A stretch of 64,000 nucleotides of DNA from contig JBATSB010000210.1 in assembly GCA_049293015.1 (NCBI GenBank), positions 1-64,000 of the forward strand, in the 5' to 3' direction. Under the pieces are notes generated by a model that saw nothing but the letters and a program-made list of their open reading frames with translations, made no database searches and was not told the DNA's origin. Below are positions 54,423 to 62,821 of the stretch, piece after piece. Source of the stretch: UBA2330 sp049293015 (GTDB lineage: Bacteria > Bacteroidota > Ignavibacteria > Tepidaquicellales > Tepidaquicellaceae). The first letter of the stretch is position 1; every line of letters begins with the position of its first letter. Made by a program: the position numbers and the translations under genes.

Positions 54423-54883
54423 GTGATGCAAAATTAATTTTTTCAATATGCAATTAAAAGGAAAAACTATACTTGTTTTATCAATTTAATCTGTTCAGTC
54501 CAAAACTTTTTATTTTAAATTTTAGATTTAAATATTTGATATAATTTTTGCTTAGAATAACCCACCTGTGATAAATTGCCGAAAAGAAATTCTGAGCAAT
54601 GTCGAAAAGCAAAAATATACTGTTTGACGAATCCGTTAGTGCCTTTCTATCGGGTGAGGAGTTTATATTTTTGCCGCCATTGAGAAAGAATTTCCGGCAA
54701 TTTATCACCAGCGGGCGACTTTTTTTGTTACTTTTTTTTGTCGTTAAAAAAAAGTAAGTAGAAACACTGAATCTTGAATTTTGTAACGGAACGTTTTGAC
54801 GGATTTGGAACCGAATTGTATAAAAATTAAAGTTACAATTTATTCCTAACTTAAATATATTTACCACTAAAAATTCAACACAA
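54423..54883. other. Intergenic region containing the second hairpin element
   Basis: Between the tRNA-Arg gene and the esterase gene. Apart from the element at 54561-54798 there is only AT-rich sequence; a 128-residue minus-strand ORF here is an overlap with the repeat and is not supported as a gene. Confidence 0.6.
54561..54798 (+). repeat. Intergenic hairpin element, copy 2
   Basis: A copy of the element at 19260. The outer arms (left CCTGTGATAAATTGCC, right GGCAATTTATCACCAGCGGG) pair as in copy 1, but two positions differ on both arms so that pairing is kept. The inner part also folds (AGAAATTCTGAGCAATG with CATTGAGAAAGAATTTC, and CAAAAATATA with TATATTTTTG). The tail GCGGGCGAC, T run, GTTACTTTT, GTCGTTAAAAAAAAGTAAG is nearly identical, lacking the small CCCTCGA hairpin of copy 1. 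Confidence 0.8.
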
Positions 54884-55528
54884 ATGGAAATTAAAACTAG
54901 AACTATAGTAGTACAAAAGTCAGCAAGATATTCACTTAAACTTCCTGATTCAGGAAAAGCAGATACAGTCTGGCTTCTAATTCATGGATACGCTCAGCTT
55001 GCATCAGATTTTTTATCAGAATTTGAATTTATAAAAAATGAAAATCATTTACTGATCGCTCCAGAAGGATTGTCAAAATTTTATTTCAGAAATAAGATCG
55101 GTGCTTCATGGATGACAAAAGAAGACAGAGAAAATGAAATCTCTGACTATATTAATTATTTGAATTTATTAATGGAGAAAATAAAAACAGAGTATGATCT
55201 GAAAGATGCGACATTTAACCTTCTTGGGTTTTCTCAGGGAGTACATACTGCTGTCAGATTTTTTATTAAAGGTGAATATATTTTTAATAATCTCATTTTA
55301 TGTTCATCGGATTTTCCCAAAGATGCAGATTTTATAAAGCTTCAGGAAAAGTTAAATAAGTCTAAGATGTATTTCATACACGGCACTTCGGATTCAGCTA
55401 TTTCCAATGAGAGATTTGATGAAAGCACTAAACTGCTTTCCCAAAATAAAATAGAGTTTGAAGACAAATCATTTGAAGGTGATCATGTTTTAAATAAAAA
55501 ATTTCTTAACGATCTTTTTTGCAAATAA
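54884..55528 (+). CDS. Alpha/beta hydrolase (phospholipase/carboxylesterase family)
   Basis: A 214-residue serine hydrolase. The nucleophile is Ser 118 in GFSQG, with the oxyanion region LLIHGYAQ, the acid in FIHGTSDSAI and the His in EGDHVLN, as in the carboxylesterase/YpfH-like group. No signal peptide is present, so it is likely cytoplasmic. It is monocistronic, followed by a hairpin shared with the convergent sigma factor gene. The substrate is unknown. Confidence 0.87.
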   Translation: MEIKTRTIVVQKSARYSLKLPDSGKADTVWLLIHGYAQLASDFLSEFEFIKNENHLLIAPEGLSKFYFRNKIGASWMTKEDRENEISDYINYLNLLMEKIKTEYDLKDATFNLLGFSQGVHTAVRFFIKGEYIFNNLILCSSDFPKDADFIKLQEKLNKSKMYFIHGTSDSAISNERFDESTKLLSQNKIEFEDKSFEGDHVLNKKFLNDLFCK

Positions 55529-55530
55529 AA

Positions 55531-55563
55531 AAAGTATCCGCTAAAAAATTTAACGGATACTTT
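55531..55563. terminator. Terminator between esterase and primary sigma genes
   Basis: Perfect arms AAAGTATCCG and CGGATACTTT around a 13-base loop. A run of T follows it on the minus strand (after the sigma gene), with a weaker one on the plus strand, so it can terminate both convergent transcripts. Confidence 0.82.
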
Positions 55564-55585
55564 AATTAAAAAAATAAATTATAAT

Positions 55586-56443
55586 TTACTGACCCAAGTA
55601 AGCTTTTAATGCTTTACTTCTGGATGCCTGCCTTAATCTTCTGATTGCTTTTTCCTTGATCTGTCTCACTCTTTCGCGGGTGAGTTTATATTTATCACCT
55701 ATTTCTTCAAGTGTAAGAGGATTTTCTTTTTCCAGACCGTAATAAAGCTTTACGACTTCTTTTTCTCTCTGAGATAAAGTATCAAGTGCTCTGTCAATTT
55801 CTATTCTGAGTGAATCTTTGAGCAATGTCATATCAGGCATTTTTTCCTGCTTGTCAGGCATAATATCAATAAGCTTTGTATCTTCACCGTGTATACTTGG
55901 TGCATCCATAGAAACATGTCCGCCTGAATTTTTAAGAGTTTCCTGAACTTCATAAACGCTCATATCAAGTTTCTCAGCTATCTCGAGCACGTTAGGTACT
56001 CTTTCATTTCTTTGTTCGAGTTCACTGATAGTCTTTGCGATCTTACTTTTTTGCTGAACGATATTCAGCGGTAATCTCACAACTCTTGACTGTTCAGCTA
56101 ATGCCTGAAGAATGGACTGTCTGATCCACCATACTGCATAAGAGATAAATTTAAATCCTCTTGTTTCGTCAAATTTTTTGGCAGCTTTTATAAGTCCGAG
56201 GTTTCCTTCATTGATCAGATCATTCAGAGATAATCCCTGATTCTGATACTGTTTGGCAACACTAACTACAAATCTTAAATTTGCTTTGACCAAAAGGTCG
56301 AGTGCTTTCTTATCATTTTTTTTGATTCTCTTCGCACAATCTATTTCCTGTTCAACTGAAAGCGGAGTAGTTTTACTGATTTCCTTTAAATAAATATCAG
56401 TAGACTGATTTTCCCTGCTTGTATACTGTTTGCCTAATTTCAT
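55586..56443 (-). CDS. rpoD: Primary-type RNA polymerase sigma factor (RpoD/SigA)
   Basis: A 285-residue sigma-70. Region 1.2 begins near DIYLKEI, region 2 has NLRFVVSVAKQYQNQGLSLNDLINEGNLGL (in parts) and the FISYAVWWIRQSI core, region 3 is at about 125-190, and region 4 has the helix-turn-helix LTLEEIGDKYKLTRERVRQIKEKAIRRLR. It lacks region 1.1 and the long non-conserved region, as in Bacteroidetes primary sigma factors of about 287 residues. It is likely the housekeeping factor of this organism. It begins three bases after the frameshifted PIN gene, so the two may be read through. Confidence 0.93.
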   Translation of the reverse strand: MKLGKQYTSRENQSTDIYLKEISKTTPLSVEQEIDCAKRIKKNDKKALDLLVKANLRFVVSVAKQYQNQGLSLNDLINEGNLGLIKAAKKFDETRGFKFISYAVWWIRQSILQALAEQSRVVRLPLNIVQQKSKIAKTISELEQRNERVPNVLEIAEKLDMSVYEVQETLKNSGGHVSMDAPSIHGEDTKLIDIMPDKQEKMPDMTLLKDSLRIEIDRALDTLSQREKEVVKLYYGLEKENPLTLEEIGDKYKLTRERVRQIKEKAIRRLRQASRSKALKAYLGQ

Positions 56444-56446
56444 AAA

Positions 56447-56904
56447 TTATTTATTTAATTTTAATATTTTATCTGGTGAATTATATTTCAAAATTTCTTC
56501 AGTGGTTAAGAGCCTGATCTTCAGCAATTTTGCTATCTTCCGATATTTTAAATTATCTGCACTAAGCAGCGGTAATTTCGTTTCGTAGCACATTGTAATG
56601 ACCAATGCATCTCTGTAATTATTGTCAAGATTTTTTTTTTAATCAATTGAAGAATTTCCCCTATTTTTACAGAATATCTGAATGGAATTCCGAGAATATT
56701 TATTCCTGAGAAAAAATTTTTTACGTTATCAAGTTCGGTTTTGTTAATGCATCTGGAAAAAATTTCTGATGCGTTAATTACGGAAGTATAACATACAAAC
56801 AACTTCAGACATTTGGACAACAAGTCATTTTCCTGAAGTGTTCCATCAACAGATTCATTTAAAATAATATCTGTATCAAGAAATATTTCGTATTTACTTT
56901 TCAT
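56447..56904 (-). pseudogene. PIN-domain protein, frameshifted at a homopolymer
   Basis: The first part (from 56904) reads as a PIN domain start: IFLDTDIILNES with an acidic active-site residue, then SVINASEIFSRC. At a run of ten A (minus strand; T at 56631-56640) the frame shifts and the apparent protein ends after an unlike tail. In the next frame, after the run, the sequence continues as DALVITMCYETKLPLLSADN, the third and fourth acidic positions of a PIN nuclease, then LKYRKIAK and a stop at 56447-56449. A run of eight or eleven A would give one intact protein of about 152 residues. No antitoxin gene is upstream. It may be a true pseudogene, a phase-variable gene or a sequencing error in the homopolymer. 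Confidence 0.8.
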
Positions 56905-56962
56905 TTAAATAATTCTGAGTTAACATTAACACTGAACAAGATAATATGTTATAAGAAAATAA

Positions 56963-56989
56963 AAGCTCAATAACTGAATTATCGAGCTT
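56963..56989 (-). terminator. Terminator of the ribosomal protein operon
   Basis: On the minus strand AAGCTCGATAA and TTATTGAGCTT pair (one G-U) around a 5-base loop and are followed by TTATTTTC. It lies about 120 bases after rplW, the last gene of the cluster. Confidence 0.7.
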
Positions 56990-57111
56990 ATATGTATTTA
57001 CAAATTTAAAACTTCAAGTGTCATTCTAAAAAATAACAGATTTTTTTGAATTACGATTAGACAATAAAGGTAAGGAAAAGAACGTATACTTCTTGAGTTG
57101 CTCTGATTCTT

Positions 57112-57408
57112 TTACTCTACATTACCAAGAAAATCTATCTTGTCTTCTTTATGCAAAGTAACTATTGCCTTTTTCCTGTCAGCCCTGTAACCTTCAAATC
57201 TACCCTTTTTTGTCATTTGCGATTTTTTCTTACCCTTGGAAATAAGTGTATTTACTTCCTTCACTCTGACATTAAATTTATCTTCAACTGCTTTTGCAAT
57301 TTCCAGTTTGTTGGTCTTAATACCTACTTCAAAAGAATACTGATTCAGTGTTTCCTGAATAGCAGTATTTTTTTCGGTAATAAGCGGTTTTACTAATATT
57401 ATTTTCAT
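57112..57408 (-). CDS. rplW: 50S ribosomal protein L23
   Basis: A 98-residue L23 of normal bacterial size: VKPLITEKNTAIQETLNQYSFEV (in parts) at the N terminus, VEDKFNVRVKEVNTLI in the middle and a basic GKKKSQMTKKGRFEGY loop. It binds 23S rRNA near the tunnel exit. It is the last gene of the cluster: rplB, expected next in an S10 operon, is absent and a terminator follows. Confidence 0.97.
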   Translation of the reverse strand: MKIILVKPLITEKNTAIQETLNQYSFEVGIKTNKLEIAKAVEDKFNVRVKEVNTLISKGKKKSQMTKKGRFEGYRADRKKAIVTLHKEDKIDFLGNVE

Positions 57409-57430
57409 TTTTTTAAAATTTCAGATGATA

Positions 57431-58060
57431 TTAAATTAATAAACTCTTACAAAGTGAATCAACAGCAGATCTTTGCATAAGTATCAGTTTATTATTCAAA
57501 AGGTCGTAAGTCGATGCTTTATCAGAGATCATTACATTTAGTTTCGGAATATTTCTTCCTGACTTATATACATTCTCATTATTTTCTGCAGTCAGCAAGA
57601 GAGTTTTTGTTTCATCTATCTTAAGTGACTTGAGAATATTTACAATATCTTTTGTCTTAGGAGATTCAAAAGTAAAATCCTGAATTATCATGATCTCATT
57701 TTCTTTCGCTTTAATGCTGAGTGCACTTCTTCTTGCAAGTCTTGCAGCTTTCTTCGGAAGTTTCAGTTTATAAGTATGAGGTCTTGGTCCAAAGATAGTA
57801 CCACCGCCTACCATAAGAGGAGATCTGCTTGTACCTTGTCTTGCACGTCCGGTACCTTTTTGACGGAATGGCTTTCTGCCTCCGCCTCTGACTTCACTTC
57901 TCTCTTTAGACTTATGAGTTCCCTGTCTTTGATTGGATAAATATCTTCTCACTGACTGATATATCAGGTGATGATTTGGTTCAATTTCAAATATTTCTCC
58001 GGGTAAATTTACTGACTCTCCGGATTCAGTTCCATCGAGTTTAAATACTTTAAATTCCAT
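57431..58060 (-). CDS. rplD: 50S ribosomal protein L4
   Basis: A 209-residue L4. The typical loop rich in basic residues and Gly (SEVRGGGRKPFRQKGTGRARQGTSRSP in parts) lies at about residues 55-85, followed by the globular domain with LTAENNENVYKSGRNIPKL near the C terminus. It lines the peptide exit tunnel and may also regulate the operon by attenuation, as known in Escherichia coli. Two bases separate it from rplC. Confidence 0.97.
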   Translation of the reverse strand: MEFKVFKLDGTESGESVNLPGEIFEIEPNHHLIYQSVRRYLSNQRQGTHKSKERSEVRGGGRKPFRQKGTGRARQGTSRSPLMVGGGTIFGPRPHTYKLKLPKKAARLARRSALSIKAKENEIMIIQDFTFESPKTKDIVNILKSLKIDETKTLLLTAENNENVYKSGRNIPKLNVMISDKASTYDLLNNKLILMQRSAVDSLCKSLLI

Positions 58061-58062
58061 TT

Positions 58063-58683
58063 TTAATTTTTATAAATTTCAACTAATCCGGATTTTGCCC
58101 CGGGAACTGCGCCTTTGATAAGTATTAAGTTTGAATCACTATATACTTTTACTACCTTTAAATTACGAACTGTGATCCTGTCATTTCCCATTCTACCAGC
58201 CATTCTCTGACCTTTAAAAACTCTGGAAGGATAAGAACTTCCTCCGATAGATCCGGGAGCTCTTTCTCTGTCGCTCTGCCCGTGAGTTCTGACACCACCT
58301 GCAAATCCGTATCTTTTTACAACACCCTGAAATCCTTTTCCGATTGAAACACCGGAAACTTTTACAGTATCACCTTCTTTAAAAATATCAACCTTTATTA
58401 CATCACCGGCTTTTAAATTTTCAGTAGAATGATCACGTATCTCTTTAATATATCTTTGCACAGGAGTATTGATCTTTTTAAATTTACCAATGACCGGCTT
58501 TGTAGAATTTTTCTCTTTCTTATCTTCAAATCCGATCTGTATGGCATTATATCCGTCTGTTTCAGTGTTTTTGATCTGAGTAACATAACACGGACCAGCT
58601 TCTATAACAGTGCATGGCACCATATTTCCGTTACCTTCGAAGATAGTAGTCATACCGATCTTCTTACCAAGTAAACCGATCAT
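58063..58683 (-). CDS. rplC: 50S ribosomal protein L3
   Basis: A 206-residue L3: starts MIGLLGKKIGMT and has the conserved GxxxKRYGFAGGVRTHGQSDRERAPGSIG segment (in parts) that reaches the peptidyl transferase centre, with the Gln modified in some bacteria. Spacing and order (rpsJ, rplC, rplD, rplW) are those of the S10 operon. Confidence 0.97.
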   Translation of the reverse strand: MIGLLGKKIGMTTIFEGNGNMVPCTVIEAGPCYVTQIKNTETDGYNAIQIGFEDKKEKNSTKPVIGKFKKINTPVQRYIKEIRDHSTENLKAGDVIKVDIFKEGDTVKVSGVSIGKGFQGVVKRYGFAGGVRTHGQSDRERAPGSIGGSSYPSRVFKGQRMAGRMGNDRITVRNLKVVKVYSDSNLILIKGAVPGAKSGLVEIYKN

Positions 58684-58706
58684 AAAAATTTATTTATCTT
58701 TTTAAA

Positions 58707-59015
58707 TTATGTTTTAATTTCAATATCGACTCCACCGGGTGGATCAAGTTTCGTCAAAGCTTCAAGAGTTTTGTTAGATGAGTTTAAAACATCGATCAGA
58801 CGTTTATGCGATCTTGTCTCAAACTGCTCTCTTGATTTTTTATCAACATGAGGTGATCGCAGAACTGTATATACATTTTTCCTTGTAGGAAGCGGTATAG
58901 GTCCGCTGACAATTGCACCTGTTGACTTTATTGTCTTGATTATTCTTTCCGTCCACTTGTCTAGCAAGCTGTGATCGTAAGATTTTAACTTGATTCTGAA
59001 ATTTTGCGAAGCCAA
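58707..59015 (-). CDS. rpsJ: 30S ribosomal protein S10
   Basis: A 102-residue S10 with IRIKLKSYDHSLLD-like start (here FRIKLKSYDHSLLD), SGPIPLPTRKNVYTVLRSPHVDKKSREQFE (in parts) and a C-terminal VDIEIK. It is a 30S head protein that also takes part in antitermination (NusE). It lies 19 bases downstream of tuf. Confidence 0.98.
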   Translation of the reverse strand: MASQNFRIKLKSYDHSLLDKWTERIIKTIKSTGAIVSGPIPLPTRKNVYTVLRSPHVDKKSREQFETRSHKRLIDVLNSSNKTLEALTKLDPPGGVDIEIKT

Positions 59016-59034
59016 TATTATTTTAGTTTAATTA

Positions 59035-60270
59035 TTATTCAATAATTTTTGTAACAACACCTGCACCTACAGTTCTTCCGCCTTCTCTGATAGCAAATTT
59101 CAATCCGTCTTCCATTGCAATAGGTGAAATAAGTTCAATTATCAGCTTATCAACGTTGTCTCCTGGCATTACCATCTGAACATTTTCAGGAAGGTGAACG
59201 ACACCAGTTACGTCTGTAGTTCTGAAATAAAACTGAGGTCTGTAATTTGTGGTGAATGGAGTGTGTCTTCCACCCTCTTCTTTAGCAAGTACATAAACCT
59301 GAGCTTCGAATTTCTTATGCGGTGTAATAGTACCTGATTTTGCAAGTACCATTCCTCTTTCGATCTCATTTTTGTCAACACCTCTTAAAAGCAATCCGCA
59401 GTTATATCCTGCTACTGCTTCATCAAGTTCTTTATTGAACATTTCTGCACCTGTTACAGTGGTTTTCTTTTTTGCTCCAAGTCCGATAAGTTCAACTTCT
59501 TCACCTACTTTTACTTTACCTCTTTCAATTCTACCTGTTGCAACAGTTCCTCTACCTGTAATAGAGAACACGTCCTCTACCGGCATAAGGAAATTTTTGT
59601 CAACATCTCTTTCAGGCTCAGGAATAGTTGTGTCACATGCTTCCATAAGATCATAAATACATTTTAATCTTTCATCTTCTATCGTTGTTGCAGCATCAGC
59701 TCCTGCTTCTAAAGCTTTAAGAGCACTTCCTCTTACAATCTTAATTGTATCACCAGGATAATCATATCCGTTTAATATATCTCTTAATTCAGATTCCACA
59801 ACTTCAAGAAGTAATTCTGCATCTTCTTCTGTTTTTTCCTGTGCTCTGATTATATCTTCTTTATTTAAGAAAACAACTATAGCAGGAACTCCAACTTGCT
59901 TAGCAAGTAAGATATGCTCTTTTGTCTGAGGCATAGCACCGTCAGTTGCTGCAACCACTAAGATTGCACCGTCCATCTGAGCAGCACCTGTGATCATATT
60001 TTTAATATAGTCTGCGTGTCCCGGACAGTCAACGTGTGCATAGTGTCTGTTTTCAGTCTGATATTCAACGTGAGCTGTTGCAATCGTAATTCCTCTTGCC
60101 CTCTCCTCAGGAGCTTTGTCAATAGAGTCAAATGCTCTTACCTGAGAATGACCTTTTTTTGCCAAAGCCATTGTTATTGCTGCTGTCAGGGTAGTTTTAC
60201 CGTGATCAACGTGTCCAATAGTTCCGATATTTACATGTGGTTTATCGGAAATGTATTTTTCTTTTGCCAT
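59035..60270 (-). CDS. tuf: Elongation factor Tu
   Basis: A 411-residue EF-Tu with GTPase motifs GHVDHGKTT, DCPGHADY and NKED, the RGITI switch, and domains 2 and 3 at about 215-411. It is about 15 residues longer than the Escherichia coli protein, mainly due to an insertion around KALEAGADAATTIEDE (about residues 185-200) in the GTPase domain. Unusually for this window it has a strong Shine-Dalgarno sequence (AAGGAG at 60279-60284, eight bases before the ATG). It follows fusA, with a tRNA-Ile gene between, and precedes rpsJ. Confidence 0.98.
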   Translation of the reverse strand: MAKEKYISDKPHVNIGTIGHVDHGKTTLTAAITMALAKKGHSQVRAFDSIDKAPEERARGITIATAHVEYQTENRHYAHVDCPGHADYIKNMITGAAQMDGAILVVAATDGAMPQTKEHILLAKQVGVPAIVVFLNKEDIIRAQEKTEEDAELLLEVVESELRDILNGYDYPGDTIKIVRGSALKALEAGADAATTIEDERLKCIYDLMEACDTTIPEPERDVDKNFLMPVEDVFSITGRGTVATGRIERGKVKVGEEVELIGLGAKKKTTVTGAEMFNKELDEAVAGYNCGLLLRGVDKNEIERGMVLAKSGTITPHKKFEAQVYVLAKEEGGRHTPFTTNYRPQFYFRTTDVTGVVHLPENVQMVMPGDNVDKLIIELISPIAMEDGLKFAIREGGRTVGAGVVTKIIE

Positions 60271-60278
60271 TATTATTT

Positions 60279-60284
60279 CTCCTT
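60279..60284 (-). promoter_or_regulatory. Shine-Dalgarno AAGGAG before tuf
   Basis: AAGGAG on the minus strand with eight bases to the tuf ATG. Most other genes here lack such a site, so it marks tuf for strong initiation. Confidence 0.8.
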
Positions 60285-60427
60285 AAGAGTTTATTTTTTT
60301 AATTTAATTAATTTGAATTTGAAATTTTATATCTGTATCAAATAGCAAGTAACTTTTCTTATTAATTTTTTAACTATATGAACAATTAATATTGAACATT
60401 GAACATTAATAATTGAAAATTAAAAAG

Positions 60428-60501
60428 TGGGTCAGGGAGGAATTGAACCTCCCACCTCGTGCTTATAAGGCACGCGCTCTAACCATCTGAGCTACTGACC
60501 C
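60428..60501 (-). tRNA. tRNA-Ile(TAT)
   Basis: A 74-base cloverleaf: acceptor GGGTCAG/CTGACCC, D arm GCTC...GAGC, anticodon stem CGTGC/GCACG with loop CTTATAA (anticodon TAT, reading AUA), variable AGGTG, T arm GGAGG/CCTCC with TTCAATT loop. Discriminator A, no encoded CCA. The body resembles tRNA-Ile(GAT) genes. It lies between fusA and tuf in the str operon, on the same strand, and is probably processed from that transcript. Confidence 0.9.
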
Positions 60502-60676
60502 TGGATGGAAACTCATTTCTATTGTATAAAGAATCTTTATAATAAAAATGGATTTTATAGAACGACTTAATGTGTCTGATATACGAGTTATACTTCGGCG
60601 AACCGAAACTGACCCTGATAACTTATTTTAAAGAACAATAAAACTTATTGTTACAATTTAAATCTTTTAAAACTAT

Positions 60677-62770
60677 TTAAGAAACTTTCTCTTTACCTTT
60701 TATTTTCTCAATGATCTGATCCGAAATACTCTTCGGTGCTTCATCATAATGTGAAAACTGCATAGTGTAAATTGCTCTACCCTGTGTCATCGATCTCATG
60801 GTAGTTGCATAACCAAACATTTCAGAAAGCGGTACCATTGATTTTATAACCTGTGCATCACTTCTTTGTGACATACCTTCTATTCTACCTCTTCTTGAAC
60901 TAAGATCACCCATGACATCACCCATATATTCTTCAGGAGTTACAACTTCAACTTCCATGATCGGCTCAAGTATTACAGGACTTGCTTTCTTTGCACCTTC
61001 TTTAAATGCCATAGAACCGGCGATCTTAAAAGCCATTTCAGATGAGTCAACGTCATGATAAGAACCGTCATAAAGTTTTACTTTAATATCTTCAACAGGA
61101 TATCCTGCAAGGACTCCATTTTTCATCGCTTCTTCAATTCCTTCTGCAACCGGATTGATATATTCTTTTGGAATAGATCCACCTACAATTGCATTTTCAA
61201 ATATAAATCCTTTTCCTTTTTCATTCGGCTCGATCTCTATCCATACGTGTCCAAACTGTCCTCTACCACCTGATTGTCTGACGAATTTTCCTTCCTGTGT
61301 GACTTTCTTTCTAATGGTTTCTTTATATGCAACCTGCGGATTTCCTACATTTGCTTCTACTTTAAATTCTCTTCTTAGTCTGTCAACAATAATATCCAAA
61401 TGAAGCTCACCCATTCCGGCAATTAATGTCTGACCTGTTTCTTCATCAGTCTTTACTCTGAATGTAGGATCTTCGTCTGACAGCTTTGTAAGTGATTCAC
61501 CAAGTTTATCCTGATCAGCCTTAGTTTTTGGCTCAATAGCAATCTGAATAACCGGCTCTGGGAATGTAATTTTCTCAAGTACTATCGGATCACTTTCATC
61601 ACAAAGTGTGTCACCTGTTCTTGTAAATTTCAATCCTACTGCTGCAGCTATATCACCGCAGTATACTTCTTTAATATCTTCTCTGCTGTTAGCATGCATT
61701 TGAAGGAGTCTGCTGAATCTCTCTTTCTTTCCTGCAATAGAGTTATAAACATAACTTCCCGCCAATGCTTTACCAGAATACACTCTAAAGAATGTAAGCT
61801 TTCCAACAAAAGGATCTGTCATGATCTTAAATGCAAGTGCTGTGAATTTCTCATCATCCTTAACTTCTCTTTCTATATGATCATCTGTATGAAGATGATG
61901 TCCTTCTACATTTCCTACATCTAATGGTGAAGGAAGCAGATCTACCACTCTGTCTAATAAATTCTGAACACCTTTATTCTTGAATGATGATCCGCATAGT
62001 ACTGGGATGATCTTTACTTCTATAGTTGCTTTTCTGAGAACTTTAACAATTTCATCTTCACTGATCTCTTTACCATCCAAAAACTTTTCCAGTAAAGAAT
62101 CATCAACATCGGCTACTGCTTCAAGTAATTTCTGTCTGTATTCATTTGCCTGCTCTTTTAATGCATCAGGAATCTCAACTTCTTCAAATGTTGCTCCGAG
62201 TGTCTCTTCATTATACATTCTCGCCTTCATTGAAATAAGATCAATGATTCCGTTAAAAATAACTCCCTGACCAATCGGCAACTGAATCGGAACTGCATTT
62301 GCTTTTAGTCTTTCTCTCATCATCTCAACTGCATTAAAAAAATCTGCACCGGTTCTGTCCATTTTATTTACAAAAGCCATTCTCGGCACTTTGTATTTAT
62401 CAGCTTGTCTCCAGACTGTTTCTGACTGTGGCTCTACGCCACCGACAGAACAAAACAATGCAACAGCACCGTCCAATACTCTCAAAGATCTTTCCACTTC
62501 GGCAGTAAAATCAACGTGCCCGGGTGTATCTATAATATTGATCCTGTGTTCATTCCATGAGCATGTTGTGGCTGCAGAAGTAATTGTAATACCTCTTTCT
62601 TTTTCCTGTTCCATCCAGTCCATGGTTGCTGCGCCTTCGTGTACTTCACCAATCCTGTGCAATCTGCCTGTATAATATAAAATACGCTCTGTTGTTGTCG
62701 TTTTTCCGGCGTCAATATGCGCCATAATACCTATATTTCTAGTTTTATCTAAACTTACCTGTCTTGACAT
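60677..62770 (-). CDS. fusA: Elongation factor G
   Basis: A 697-residue EF-G with the GTPase motifs AHIDAGKTT, DTPGHVDFT and NKMDR, the RGITI switch, and domains 2 to 5 following; the domain IV tip has the GGSIPKEYI loop and domain V VMGDLSSRRGRIEGM. It drives translocation of tRNA and mRNA on the ribosome. The length is typical. It follows rpsG with 51 bases between, in the str operon. Confidence 0.98.
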   Translation of the reverse strand: MSRQVSLDKTRNIGIMAHIDAGKTTTTERILYYTGRLHRIGEVHEGAATMDWMEQEKERGITITSAATTCSWNEHRINIIDTPGHVDFTAEVERSLRVLDGAVALFCSVGGVEPQSETVWRQADKYKVPRMAFVNKMDRTGADFFNAVEMMRERLKANAVPIQLPIGQGVIFNGIIDLISMKARMYNEETLGATFEEVEIPDALKEQANEYRQKLLEAVADVDDSLLEKFLDGKEISEDEIVKVLRKATIEVKIIPVLCGSSFKNKGVQNLLDRVVDLLPSPLDVGNVEGHHLHTDDHIEREVKDDEKFTALAFKIMTDPFVGKLTFFRVYSGKALAGSYVYNSIAGKKERFSRLLQMHANSREDIKEVYCGDIAAAVGLKFTRTGDTLCDESDPIVLEKITFPEPVIQIAIEPKTKADQDKLGESLTKLSDEDPTFRVKTDEETGQTLIAGMGELHLDIIVDRLRREFKVEANVGNPQVAYKETIRKKVTQEGKFVRQSGGRGQFGHVWIEIEPNEKGKGFIFENAIVGGSIPKEYINPVAEGIEEAMKNGVLAGYPVEDIKVKLYDGSYHDVDSSEMAFKIAGSMAFKEGAKKASPVILEPIMEVEVVTPEEYMGDVMGDLSSRRGRIEGMSQRSDAQVIKSMVPLSEMFGYATTMRSMTQGRAIYTMQFSHYDEAPKSISDQIIEKIKGKEKVS

Positions 62771-62821
62771 ATTATTTGATTTCTATCTGTTTATTAATGT
62801 AAATTGCGTTTAAAAAATTGT

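Noticed and set aside
54481..54867. 128-residue minus-strand ORF upstream of the esterase
   Set aside because: It runs through the hairpin element and has no recognisable motif; its composition follows the repeat.
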